The notes under the pieces are model-generated. The model worked only from the letters and a program-made list of their open reading frames with translations. It searched no databases and was not told the DNA's origin. DNA of 16,485 bases, taken from contig CAMDGW010000034.1 in assembly GCA_945897695.1 (NCBI GenBank), forward strand, positions 1 to 16,485, given 5' to 3'. Made by a program: the position numbers and the translations under genes. Origin of the DNA: Pseudobacteriovorax antillogorgiicola. GTDB taxonomy: Bacteria > Bdellovibrionota_B > Oligoflexia > Oligoflexales > RGVZ01. Below, one piece after another: positions 1-7,316 of the stretch. Position 1 is the stretch's first letter; every line of letters begins with the position of its first letter.

Positions 1-1134
1 GCATTTAAGACGCTGCCAGATTTTAGCTCATTCCGTGGACGGTTTGAACTTGTGACAGTCCCTTATCTGCTAAAGGTCTCGGATGAAACTAAAATCTATC
101 AAAAAGACGTGGCCGCAATTAAGAAGTCGAAAAAAATTTCCCCGCATACAGTTGAGTCTCTTTGTCTTTGGGCGGTTTTAACCCGACTCAAGCACCCTGA
201 TCCAGAAATGTATCCGAATGAATTTAGGGGTGTAGTTAATCGTCTTGAGCCATTTGCTAAGGCTATGCTTTATGACGATAAACCTCTTGGTGACGCTTAC
301 GTTGCTGCGGATCATTTGCTACTCAAACAAATACGTTCCCTGATTATGGGTGAATCCATCGGTAACGTCATATACGAAGGTAGGTTTGGAGCCTCTCCTC
401 GAGAGGTGAGAGCCTTGCTCTACAGGGTGGCAGAAGAATCAGCTAACAAAACAGTGACCCCCATGAGCATTTTTGGTGAGCTTGAAAAATTGCTCAAAGA
501 TCGCAGTGTTTATGATTTTCTGCAATTTGAGTCGCGCAATAAGTATCACGATGCAGCGTTCTTTATTCGGAATATCCGAGATTGGTTTGCTGGGATTTTT
601 GAAGATGAAGTCCTGGGAGCAATGAATCTCGTTGAAGAGGGCCAATATGACCAATTACTTGCCCGTTACGTTGATCATGCTGTTGCTTTCGTGAAGAAAG
701 AGAAGATTTTCAATAGGAAGACAGAGGGATCTGAGGCACCTTCCGAGCTTCTCATGAAAGATGTGGAGGGGATTTTAGGTGTTGCAAGTGGGGACCCGAC
801 GCGATTCCGCGAGAGTCTTCTGGCAAGAATCGCAAGTTACAAACTAGACAACCCCAAGGCAAAAATAGATTACAGTGTGATCTTCTACGATCATCTGCAG
901 ATGATTAAAGATCATTACTACCAGGAGAAATCGCGGTTAATTGAGGCTAATCTCAAAGCTGTTCTTGCCCTGGAAACTGAGATCGAAAGACAGTTTTCAG
1001 AACCCCAGCTAGTTGCAGCGCGCTCGACTCTTTCGGAACTTGAGTCGAGATTTGGATATGATCGGGACTCAGCGCGTGAATGCGTGAAGTTCCTAATGAT
1101 GTTCAAGGAATCTGGAGCATCGGCCAACAAATAA
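1..1134 (+). CDS. prkA: PrkA-like serine protein kinase, C-terminal part (5' cut by window)
   Basis: The reading frame is open from base 1 to the TAA at 1132-1134, so the GTG at 52 is not the true start; about 377 C-terminal residues are present. The segment RFELVTVPYLLKVSDETKIY matches the end of the AAA+ module of PrkA/YeaG proteins, where a 'V-PY-L-V--E-KIY' strand follows the ATPase core. Further on, RFGASPREVRALLYRVAEE and a helical tail ending in FGYDRDSARECVKFLMMF resemble the helical C-terminal domain of that family. Known members are cytoplasmic AAA+ serine kinases linked to stress and starvation. The Walker motifs would lie upstream of the window and cannot be checked. The gene converges on the HD-protein gene with only 13 bases between stop codons. 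There is no yeaH or spoVR partner downstream, although those often accompany prkA. The family call rests on remembered motifs and is likely but not certain. Confidence 0.7.
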   Translation, partial: AFKTLPDFSSFRGRFELVTVPYLLKVSDETKIYQKDVAAIKKSKKISPHTVESLCLWAVLTRLKHPDPEMYPNEFRGVVNRLEPFAKAMLYDDKPLGDAYVAADHLLLKQIRSLIMGESIGNVIYEGRFGASPREVRALLYRVAEESANKTVTPMSIFGELEKLLKDRSVYDFLQFESRNKYHDAAFFIRNIRDWFAGIFEDEVLGAMNLVEEGQYDQLLARYVDHAVAFVKKEKIFNRKTEGSEAPSELLMKDVEGILGVASGDPTRFRESLLARIASYKLDNPKAKIDYSVIFYDHLQMIKDHYYQEKSRLIEANLKAVLALETEIERQFSEPQLVAARSTLSELESRFGYDRDSARECVKFLMMFKESGASANK

Positions 1135-1147
1135 GACCGGTTGAAGG

Positions 1148-2704
1148 TCAGTGAGTCCGAATGAGCTTTTGAAGCTCGTCTCGTACTATATCCACGGATA
1201 GTTTTCCTGTAGTTGGATCCTTAAAATTTTCAACATAGAGTCTAGTGATGTGAATTTGTGAGTTTTGATCAATAAGGCTCATTTGGTCCTCAATGGGTAT
1301 GACGCGAGGAAACTGAAAGTCATCTTTTTTTATGAGTCTTAAAGAATGTCTGCTGGGTTCGTTGGCGGATCGCGGTCTGAATCTGGTTAGCGAATTACTG
1401 CTAGATACTTTTTCAAATTTGTAACCCAGTCCTGCGATCACCGTTGCGGCTTCGTCAATACTCTCGATGCCTGAGGCAGGTCCCGTGTTCGAGGCGACCT
1501 CGAATGCTCGTTTCCACAATCGTCGATGGTGCATAAGATCAACGACAATCGTGTTGAAGTCTGCGAGCTCTTTAGTGTCCTTAATTCGAGTCTTTGCAGC
1601 TTCAAGCAAGACAGAGGGCATATTGTGTTCATCGATCGCAGCGTATGCGTCAATATCTAAAGGTAGAGTCCATCCATGAAGGATCTTGGTTATCTTTTTT
1701 ATCATAGCCTCAGCCGCCACCGAAGTCTTATGGAAATATAACTGCAGATACATCGAGTGACGCGCACGAAGATAGTCTTCAAAGGCTGCAAGCCCTGAAA
1801 ATTGTATTGCAAGATGAAGTGATTGACCGGCGTCATCCCAATATACCGACAAAGAGTTCAAAATCCGACTTTCATCGAAAATACCGTAAACAACCCCGCA
1901 TTCGCGACTGTCACGTAGAAGGTAGTCCATCCTGTCGACATCAAATTCGCCCGACACCAGCTCGTGGCACAGTTGATGGATTCCGTATTTCCACAGGGGG
2001 CTATTTTTTGAAGGTGGTATCTCTGGTGCAATAATAGATGCAATGTCTTGAGCTGTGACCTTAGGGCCTTTTATTTTCGGGTTCTCACGATAGACATCGG
2101 CCAGAACACGGTCTATGGCAATTAATGTGTAAAGTTCATGGCGAACCTGCACAATTTTGGGCGATCGTCCTTTAGCTGTTAAAGCCTGGCATCGCCCCTC
2201 GATGTAAGATGCGATATAAGTTGGGTACTGATGACGTACGTCAAACATCTGCTGCCAAGTTGGCATAAAGCCTTCGCCACTGTGAGAAAAAGGAGAATGA
2301 CCAATATCATGGAGGAGGGCGGCAAGCCTTAAAGCTTGCAAGGGATACTCGTCGCCGAAAATCTCATCAATCATGCCAAAAGTAGGACTTAAAAGTCCGT
2401 GAGCTCCGGCGTCCTTGCCCGTGGCTTTTTCTAAGTTGCTAAAATTTTCATACTTCTTAGTGGAGTGTCGTAAAGCTTTTTGATTTTCGTAAAGCTTGTT
2501 CCACGCAACCCCGGCCAAGTGCATCACGCCAAGACTGTGCTCAAATCGGCTGTGGCTTGCTCCCGGGAATACATATTGTAGAAAAGCAAGCTGCTTTATC
2601 CGGCGTAGACGTTGAACCATCGGATGGCTAATGACCAGATCTTCGAACGTTGAGACATTAATGGTGCCGTGAATATTTTCCCGGATGCGTCTTGTGATTT
2701 CCAT
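1148..2704 (-). CDS. HD-superfamily phosphohydrolase (dGTPase/SAMHD1-like, COG1078 type)
   Basis: This 518-residue protein carries the full metal-binding set of SAMHD1-like HD hydrolases: H56 in RFEHSLGV, H132-D133 in LLHDIGHSPFSH, and D257 in FDVDRMDYLLRDS. In this family the site hydrolyses phosphoester bonds, often of dNTPs or other nucleotides; the substrate here is unknown. The C-terminal 200 residues show no motif I recognise. The ATG start at 2704 has a strong Shine-Dalgarno, TAAGGAG, about 9 bases upstream. The gene lies 30 bases downstream of pyrD on the same strand, so the two are probably co-transcribed, which loosely fits a nucleotide-related role. No clear intrinsic terminator follows; the six-pair hairpin GAGCTT/AAGCTC at 1163-1177 is inside the gene and lacks a proper U-tract. 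The intact catalytic residues argue for an active enzyme. Confidence 0.88.
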   Translation of the reverse strand: MEITRRIRENIHGTINVSTFEDLVISHPMVQRLRRIKQLAFLQYVFPGASHSRFEHSLGVMHLAGVAWNKLYENQKALRHSTKKYENFSNLEKATGKDAGAHGLLSPTFGMIDEIFGDEYPLQALRLAALLHDIGHSPFSHSGEGFMPTWQQMFDVRHQYPTYIASYIEGRCQALTAKGRSPKIVQVRHELYTLIAIDRVLADVYRENPKIKGPKVTAQDIASIIAPEIPPSKNSPLWKYGIHQLCHELVSGEFDVDRMDYLLRDSRECGVVYGIFDESRILNSLSVYWDDAGQSLHLAIQFSGLAAFEDYLRARHSMYLQLYFHKTSVAAEAMIKKITKILHGWTLPLDIDAYAAIDEHNMPSVLLEAAKTRIKDTKELADFNTIVVDLMHHRRLWKRAFEVASNTGPASGIESIDEAATVIAGLGYKFEKVSSSNSLTRFRPRSANEPSRHSLRLIKKDDFQFPRVIPIEDQMSLIDQNSQIHITRLYVENFKDPTTGKLSVDIVRDELQKLIRTH

Positions 2705-2734
2705 TAATTTTAGCTCCTTACGTTCTTTGCGCCG

Positions 2735-3787
2735 TTAAGAATAACATGAACCGATGGCTTCTTCGGCGGATCCAAAGCCGCGAAGCTTTAGCTCCTGAGC
2801 AAGCTCTTCACAGATTCGAAATACTGCTCCAGGGCCACGGTAAATCAGTGCTGTATATATTTGGATGGCGATGGCACCGCGGGCCAACTTATGAAAGGCG
2901 TCGACTCCCGATAACACCCCTCCAGTCGCGATTACAGGCAGTGATCCCTTGGTCACGTCCCAAGCCCACTCAAGGCAGGTATTCGAAGGGGACAATAAGG
3001 GATGACCGCTTTGCCCCCCAGTTTCGGGCCATTCGACGCGGTGCGTGTTGGCAATAATGACTCCAGGGAACTCGTGGGAGCCAATGGCCTCTATTAGTAA
3101 CTGGAATGTTTTGCGGTCCATGTCAGGATCAACCTTAATCCAGCATTTTTTTCGATGACCGCCCGCTGAGTATGCGAGGTCGCGCACAAACTCAGGAGTC
3201 GCCAGACTTCTTAACCCCGGGGTGTTAGGTGATGAGATGTTTACCGTGAGCCATGAGGCAACGGTAGCAAATGCTTCAATACCTGTGATGAAATCGTTTA
3301 TAGCTTGCTCAGCAGAAGTATTTTTATTTTTGCCAACGTTCACTCCCAGCGGTACCTGTGTCGGTGTCCATTTTTGCTCCTGCAATCGTCTCAAAACAGC
3401 CTCTGCACCTTGGCTGTTAAATCCCATCCGATTTATAATTGAGCGAGTCTCAGGATATCTGAATAGGCGAGGTTTTGGGTTCCCAGCTTGGGGGCGTGGC
3501 GTGACTGTACCAAGCTCTATAAATGACATGCCCATATATTCAAAAGCATCAGGGCACCGGGCATCTTTATCGAATCCGGCGGCTAAGCCGATTGGGTGAC
3601 GTAAACGACCAAGTCCTGGGATTGTGACCTGAAGTGGAACCGCTACTGCTTGATTTTTTGGTGGCGGTAGAAGTTTCAAAAAGCCATGTTCCATCGCCAA
3701 TAATCCGATATCGTGCGAAAGTTCAGCCGGAAGAATGCGGAGTACAGCAGTGAGAAACCTTCCGAGTCTGTCAAAGTTATCAGTCAT
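2735..3787 (-). CDS. pyrD: Dihydroorotate dehydrogenase, class 2 (quinone-dependent)
   Basis: This enzyme oxidises dihydroorotate to orotate in pyrimidine synthesis, passing electrons to membrane quinone through FMN. The 350-residue length and the N-terminal helical segment (about 8-40, FLTAVLRILPAELSHDIGLL) are typical of class 2 enzymes, which use that extension to reach quinone at the inner membrane. The active-site loop is NISSPNTPGLR with S186 as the catalytic base; class 1 enzymes have Cys instead. FMN and substrate elements are also visible: GFDKD (K74), NRMGFNSQG, IKVDPDMD (K218), IIANTHR, and ATGGV followed by IQIYTALIYRGPG. The ATG at 3787 is preceded by GGAAGGA about 13 bases away, a rather long spacing, so the exact start is less certain than the family. 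The gene leads a probable two-gene unit with the HD phosphohydrolase. Confidence 0.95.
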   Translation of the reverse strand: MTDNFDRLGRFLTAVLRILPAELSHDIGLLAMEHGFLKLLPPPKNQAVAVPLQVTIPGLGRLRHPIGLAAGFDKDARCPDAFEYMGMSFIELGTVTPRPQAGNPKPRLFRYPETRSIINRMGFNSQGAEAVLRRLQEQKWTPTQVPLGVNVGKNKNTSAEQAINDFITGIEAFATVASWLTVNISSPNTPGLRSLATPEFVRDLAYSAGGHRKKCWIKVDPDMDRKTFQLLIEAIGSHEFPGVIIANTHRVEWPETGGQSGHPLLSPSNTCLEWAWDVTKGSLPVIATGGVLSGVDAFHKLARGAIAIQIYTALIYRGPGAVFRICEELAQELKLRGFGSAEEAIGSCYS

Positions 3788-3930
3788 CGATTGGGCGCAT
3801 TCCTTCCGAATTGACAGTGCTTTAAGTGAGAAGCGTTGGCCATTCTAGCTATCCGATCAGATAGATGGAAGGGGTTTTCTACATCTTGTTTGGTGTGTTG
3901 CATCCTTGTGAATGAAGTATCAACTTTCTA

Positions 3931-3959
3931 AATCAATCGTTCTAAATATGTTATGTCAA
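3931..3959 (-). promoter_or_regulatory. Candidate promoter for pyrD
   Basis: On the minus strand the hexamer at 3959-3954 reads TTGACA, a perfect sigma70 -35 box. At a 17-base spacing the -10 position (3936-3931) reads TTGATT, which matches the consensus at only three of six bases. Use of this promoter would give a leader of roughly 135 bases before pyrD. The weak -10 keeps confidence low. Confidence 0.3.
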
Positions 3960-4060
3960 AAAATTGGCGACATGTATTCCGGGGTGTACCTTTGGGCGTT
4001 ATGAAAAGAAGCCAGCCGTCGATTTTTGTTGTATAATATTTTTATAAAAATCAGTTATCA

Positions 4061-4090
4061 TTGACTAAACGTTAAGTATCGTCGTCTATT
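4061..4090 (+). promoter_or_regulatory. Candidate promoter for the SMC-like gene
   Basis: TTGACT at 4061-4066 (five of six to the -35 consensus) is followed after 18 bases by TCTATT at 4085-4090 (four of six to -10). It would start transcription about 90 bases before the GTG at 4190. The AT-rich block just upstream (4032-4051) could act as an UP-like element. Confidence 0.35.
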
Positions 4091-4189
4091 TTAAGTGCCT
4101 ATCACGTATAAGAATTTGAGTGATGGGAAAGATGTCGGTTCGGCATGGATACTTGATCTGTGCCATAACGCAAGCGTGGGGGCTCGAAG

Positions 4190-6511
4190 GTGTATATCAC
4201 AGGAATTCGCTTTCGTAGGCACGGAGTTAGCGCGGCAACAGCCTGGCGATTTACCCAGGGTGTTGGCAAAATGCGCCCGGTTGTGGCCGTAACCGGAGAT
4301 GACGAATCCCTTGAAGTGCTTGCGCATGCCATCAATTTTGCCCTGGCAGGCCGTCGCCATCGCGATATTGCAGAGGTTTGGCTTGATGCTGCAGACGATG
4401 CAGGCGATTTATGGACCATCGAGCGCGGGTCAAAAGGCAGTGTTTTTCGTCGTAACAGTCGGCTACTGTCCATCGAAGAGGCTCAACGTTCACTATTGGC
4501 ATCCCTTCTTGACCTTGATGCCAGTCTCAGTCAAACCGACGCTTTGGTTGCACCTGTTGAGCTTCGACAGATCATAACCCGTGGGCCAGATGTTGCAGCC
4601 ACCGTCTGGGACATGGCTGCTCGACATGGTCGCACCGATGTATTGAGTCTAGTGGCAGCAAAAGAACTGGCAAAAGGCGTGGCATCAGCCGCTGCTCAGC
4701 AAAGCTTGGGAGATCCCAGAAAGCTTTCGCGGATTGCTGGTCCTGCCTCCAGAATATTGGGCGCATTTGCCGAACTTCAAAATCAGTCCGAGAAACTTTC
4801 CGTTTTCACTGGTGAAGATGCCACCATTGACCCCGCGCTGGAGACAATTCAGAGTGAGGTGGACGTGCTAAATCAAATCGATCAGCATATTCGCCGAATT
4901 AATGAGGGAGGGGAATCCTACGGTCGACTGAATAGCATGCTTGAGGCCTTTGACCAACGGATTGTTGAAATCGAGTCTAAATGGACGAAAGAAACCCTGG
5001 GGGCAGTTCAAAGGTTCGGCGATCCGGCGAAGCTAATTGAGCAAGCAGTCCGACTGCGTGCTTGGGGGCGGCTGGTCGAAAATCTACGGAAAGCTAGAAC
5101 TATTATAGAAGAACAAGTCCGTCCACTTGCTGCAGATGGATTGAAGGTCTGGGATACTTTTCTGAATAGTTCAGGAACAAATGGTCAGGATATTGAAAGT
5201 TGTCTTGCAAGTATGCTTCTAGGGGTGAAGCAGATGGCATTGGAAGTCGATCGCTACGTAAGCCAGACTCCCACCTCTGAAACTTCGCGGGGAGCTAAGG
5301 GGTCAAATTGGTTTGAACGGTTAAAAGCCGGATCGACAAAAATTGTCGATGAAAGGTTTAAGGACGCTGCTCCAGCTCTTCAACATCAGCGAGATTGGAT
5401 CTTACGCCTTGCCCGAGAAGTAGAGGCCGTGAAGGTTGCCACAGAATATGCTCTGCAGTCATCACAGGTTCTTTTGGATAGGGTGACCCAGGGAAAAGAA
5501 AAACTTCATGCGGAGACCCATGCCATATCCGTCCTTCTTCAGAAAGCAGGGAGTGAGTGGGAGCGTCTGCGCACCGAGTGGGTTAATTCCTCGGCAGTAC
5601 TGGGTATTGATGAATCGATTGGGATTGAGCAGCTGGCAACCCTCATTAAGGATGCCAACGAATATCTTGTTATAATAGACACCCGTCATGACTTGGCAGT
5701 GCGTGTGGAGGAAAGACGCCACGTCCAGTCGGCTCTCGAGACCCTGGTCAGAAAATGGTGGGATATTAATGGCAGTCAGAAGTCCACTGACCTGAGTAAT
5801 GTGTCCTTTCTTGTAGTCGAGGCCAAAGGAGCCCTGAGGTACCGCGAGGGTCGTAAGCAGCGAATTCAGAAAGGGCTTGAAGAGTCATCGAGAGTGCTGG
5901 CTGCAAAAAATACTGCGGCTTGGGTCGGATCCCGCAAAGATGAGCTCAACAAAGAATGGTCCAAATTATTCGCATTGGCGGATCTGACAGCTCCTGAACT
6001 TGGTACGGAAATTTCTAAGCAGGTAAGTGACGTAGCCCTTCGGTGTGCAACTCTTTTGGATATCGCTCGCTTGGAAGAACAGGAGAGATTCGCTGCGGCG
6101 TCACTGTGGCCCTCAAGGTTGGATTCGGCTGTGGTGCTTTACAGATGGGCGGATCGGCACGTGGCGGCCCCCCAGCGTACGAGCTTTCTAAAATCACTGA
6201 ACTCCTTTACGGGTGACTCCGGTGTCCCTGTTTTTCTCTTGATTAGTGATCATGATCTAGGATCATTGTTGGCAAAAGCAGGGACGGGATCGGCTGCGGC
6301 GGCGGAAATGCAAGACCTATTGGCGGTGGAGGGGCCTCGGAGGGAAGGTGGCGTGGTAAAAGCCGAAATGAAGGCAAAACGTAATGCTGCTCCGCCCTCA
6401 AAGCAGGATCACTTGGAAGACGATAGCCCGCAAGCAAGCAAGAAAAGTCTTCTGAATCCTCGTGCCGAAGCCGCTCTTAGAGTCCTTAATCCAAAGGCAC
6501 CAAAAACCTGA
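4190..6511 (+). CDS. SMC/RecN/YhaN-like coiled-coil protein with degenerate ATPase motifs
   Basis: A 773-residue protein that I cannot name. Its N-terminus (MYITGIRFRRHGVSAATAWRF) reads like the first strands of YhaN/RecF/SMC-type heads. The next segment, TGDDESLEVLAHAINFAL (35-52), sits where a Walker A loop (GxxxxGKS, then a helix ending A-I-x-F-A-L) would be. There G36 is kept, but the expected G-K-S is L41-E42-V43. WTIERGSKGSVFRRNS (75-90) resembles the following 'W.i.R' strand. Residues about 190-620 are long, charged and helical, as in coiled-coil arms. Near the end, AVVLYRWADRHVAAPQRTSFLKSL then VFLLISDHD (647-689) mimics Walker B, D-loop and H-loop order, but the Walker B D-E pair is Y651-R652 and no LSGGE signature is visible. 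The GTG start is chosen because the N-terminal match begins there and an in-frame stop lies at 4166; the ribosome site is poor. The last 80 residues are Ala/Lys-rich and look disordered. No nuclease partner lies next to it. Coding is certain; the family link is an inference. Confidence 0.6.
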   Translation: MYITGIRFRRHGVSAATAWRFTQGVGKMRPVVAVTGDDESLEVLAHAINFALAGRRHRDIAEVWLDAADDAGDLWTIERGSKGSVFRRNSRLLSIEEAQRSLLASLLDLDASLSQTDALVAPVELRQIITRGPDVAATVWDMAARHGRTDVLSLVAAKELAKGVASAAAQQSLGDPRKLSRIAGPASRILGAFAELQNQSEKLSVFTGEDATIDPALETIQSEVDVLNQIDQHIRRINEGGESYGRLNSMLEAFDQRIVEIESKWTKETLGAVQRFGDPAKLIEQAVRLRAWGRLVENLRKARTIIEEQVRPLAADGLKVWDTFLNSSGTNGQDIESCLASMLLGVKQMALEVDRYVSQTPTSETSRGAKGSNWFERLKAGSTKIVDERFKDAAPALQHQRDWILRLAREVEAVKVATEYALQSSQVLLDRVTQGKEKLHAETHAISVLLQKAGSEWERLRTEWVNSSAVLGIDESIGIEQLATLIKDANEYLVIIDTRHDLAVRVEERRHVQSALETLVRKWWDINGSQKSTDLSNVSFLVVEAKGALRYREGRKQRIQKGLEESSRVLAAKNTAAWVGSRKDELNKEWSKLFALADLTAPELGTEISKQVSDVALRCATLLDIARLEEQERFAAASLWPSRLDSAVVLYRWADRHVAAPQRTSFLKSLNSFTGDSGVPVFLLISDHDLGSLLAKAGTGSAAAAEMQDLLAVEGPRREGGVVKAEMKAKRNAAPPSKQDHLEDDSPQASKKSLLNPRAEAALRVLNPKAPKT

Positions 6512-6558
6512 GCCCCAAGACATTGGTCGTTACTTGATTCTGTCATAAATTATTGGTC

Positions 6559-6604
6559 TGCCCCCCCGATTGCTCCGCAAGGCGCTCGGGGGGGCAAAAT
6601 TTTC
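6559..6604 (+). terminator. Rho-independent terminator after the SMC-like gene
   Basis: A perfect 11-pair stem, TGCCCCCCCGA (6559-6569) with TCGGGGGGGCA (6586-6596), encloses a smaller TTGC/GCAA hairpin (6570-6580) and is followed by AAAATTTT. The stem is unusually C/G-homopolymeric with seven C opposite seven G. It begins about 50 bases after the stop codon at 6511. Confidence 0.85.
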
Positions 6605-6622
6605 CTGTTAGGAGATTTTGAC

Positions 6623-6673
6623 GTGACTTTTTGGGAGGGAGCTCGGTCTCAGCTAGCTGACGAAACCGGGTGA
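6623..6673 (+). CDS. Possible 16-residue microprotein or start of a broken small gene
   Basis: The GTG at 6623 is preceded by AGGAG (6610-6614) with an ideal 8-base spacing and opens a frame of 16 codons, MTFWEGARSQLADETG, ending in TGA at 6671-6673. If one base near 6671 is skipped, the next frame stays open for 28 more codons (EPPCQVIAKWTTDAKI, then SPQQYQRMSLNR) to TGA at 6756-6758. Together these would make a 44-residue protein split by a single-base insertion. I know no family for either half. The same bases form a hairpin-rich element, which could be the real reason for the constraint. This is a weak call based mainly on the ribosome site. Confidence 0.2.
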   Translation: MTFWEGARSQLADETG

Positions 6674-6680
6674 GCCTCCC
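6633..6680. other. Structured, inverted-repeat-rich element
   Basis: GGGAGG (6633-6638) can pair with CCTCCC (6675-6680). Inside this, CTC and GGT on the left can pair with GAG and ACC on the right. At the centre is a perfect 12-bp palindrome, TCAGCTAGCTGA (6649-6660), which folds as a four-pair hairpin with a CTAG loop. The result is a long imperfect hairpin of 48 bases. It lacks a U-tract, so it is not an obvious terminator. Confidence 0.4.
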
Positions 6681-7205
6681 TGCCAAGTGATTGCTAAGTG
6701 GACGACAGATGCCAAAATCTCACCTCAACAGTACCAGCGCATGTCGCTTAACCGTTGATGGGCTTGATGTTGACAAAATTAAATAGAGGCTGAGAAATGA
6801 AACTTTTGTGCCCTCATCGGCGACCCTTCGATTGATTTGAGGGTCCGGGATCAAAAAATATGTCTCATGGGTCGGAAATATTTCGGTCCGCCCGAGAGTC
6901 CAATTTAAGTCTGTCCGATATCCATAATCTGACGTGCGACGAATTAAGAAATGCCCCGGATGGTCCGCGTTGCGAGGCTTCGGTGTGCCCGAGTGCTCGG
7001 CTTAAAAGCATTGATGCTCAAAGCTTTGGTGTTGTGCTGGTTTGTCCTGGGTCTGGTTATTCCGACAAGTAGTTGGTAGGTCATTTCAGAAAATTTGGTA
7101 CTCTCGTCATCAAGCGGGATGTCATTTTTTGGATAACCAAAAGAGCGATCTTAAAAAAAAATGTAAAATTTTTAACGCGAGGTATAGGATTTTGACTTCG
7201 TATTG

Positions 7206-7214
7206 TGTTATGAT
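7206..7214 (+). promoter_or_regulatory. Candidate extended -10 promoter of the histone-like gene
   Basis: TG at 7206-7207, one base, then TATGAT at 7209-7214 gives an extended -10 element. A TTGACT at 7192-7197 is too close to be its -35 box. An A/T-rich block at 7149-7174 upstream could assist. Transcription would start near 7221, leaving a leader of roughly 95 bases. Confidence 0.45.
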
Positions 7215-7250
7215 TTTTTTAAGAGACTTCTTAAGTGAAGAAATCAAATC

Positions 7251-7268
7251 TATACTCGGGAGAGTATG
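7251..7268 (+). promoter_or_regulatory. 5' leader hairpin with a GGGA loop
   Basis: ATACTC (7252-7257) pairs perfectly with GAGTAT (7262-7267) around the loop GGGA, which fits the stable GNRA tetraloop class; a T-G pair can extend the stem. It lies in the predicted leader of the histone-like mRNA, about 50 bases before the start codon, and does not cover the ribosome site at 7303-7308. Confidence 0.4.
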
Positions 7269-7316
7269 GCGTCGGACTGAGAAGTGAATTGAATTAAATT
7301 TTAGGAGGAGTGTATA

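Larger units (their letters stand above)
3788..4189. other. AT-rich divergent intergenic region
   Basis: About 400 bases separate pyrD (leftward) from the SMC-like gene (rightward). I see no convincing gene; short open frames here lack ribosome sites and family resemblance. Visible elements are a small inverted repeat CTATC/GATAG at 3849-3864, the -35-like TTGACA for the left-going strand at 3954-3959, a lone TATAAT at 4032-4037 without a good -35 box, and a perfect 14-bp palindrome ATTTTTATAAAAAT at 4038-4051. Confidence 0.6.
6605..7316. other. Long non-coding interval before the histone-like gene
   Basis: About 700 bases with no gene I can support. Contents seen: a possible microgene and structured element near 6623-6758 (listed separately); a perfect -35-like TTGACA at 6770-6775 with only a weak -10 (AGAAAT, 6793-6798); a hairpin GACCCT/AGGGTC at 6822-6845; a 10-bp palindrome GAAATATTTC at 6875-6884; and two adjacent small hairpins, CCGAG/CTCGG at 6989-7000 and AGCAT/ATGCT at 7007-7018. 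From about 7130 it becomes A/T-rich and merges into the promoter and leader of the histone-like gene. The frame 6860-7072 (70 codons) has no ribosome site near its ATG and no recognisable sequence, so I do not call it. I recognise no tRNA, tmRNA, 6S or RNase P RNA here. Confidence 0.55.

Noticed and set aside
52..54. GTG as the true start of the first gene
   Set aside because: The frame is open back to base 1 and the residues before it (FRGRFEL) belong to the conserved PrkA-like strand, so the gene continues upstream of the window.
4095..4292. A 65-codon plus-strand frame ahead of the SMC-like gene
   Set aside because: It overlaps that gene's N-terminus in another frame, has no family resemblance and no good ribosome site; the overlapping frame has the recognisable head-like sequence.
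6860..7072. A 70-codon plus-strand frame in the long gap
   Set aside because: No ribosome site close to the ATG, no recognisable motif, and it contains several hairpins; kept only as part of the gap description.
7042..7287. An 81-codon frame running into the histone-gene leader
   Set aside because: It overlaps the likely promoter and leader and has the composition of translated AT-rich non-coding DNA.
6605..7316. tRNA, tmRNA, 6S RNA or RNase P RNA in the long gap
   Set aside because: I searched by eye for the TTCGA arm, the tmRNA ends and the RNase P core and found no consistent match; a covariance-model scan would settle it.
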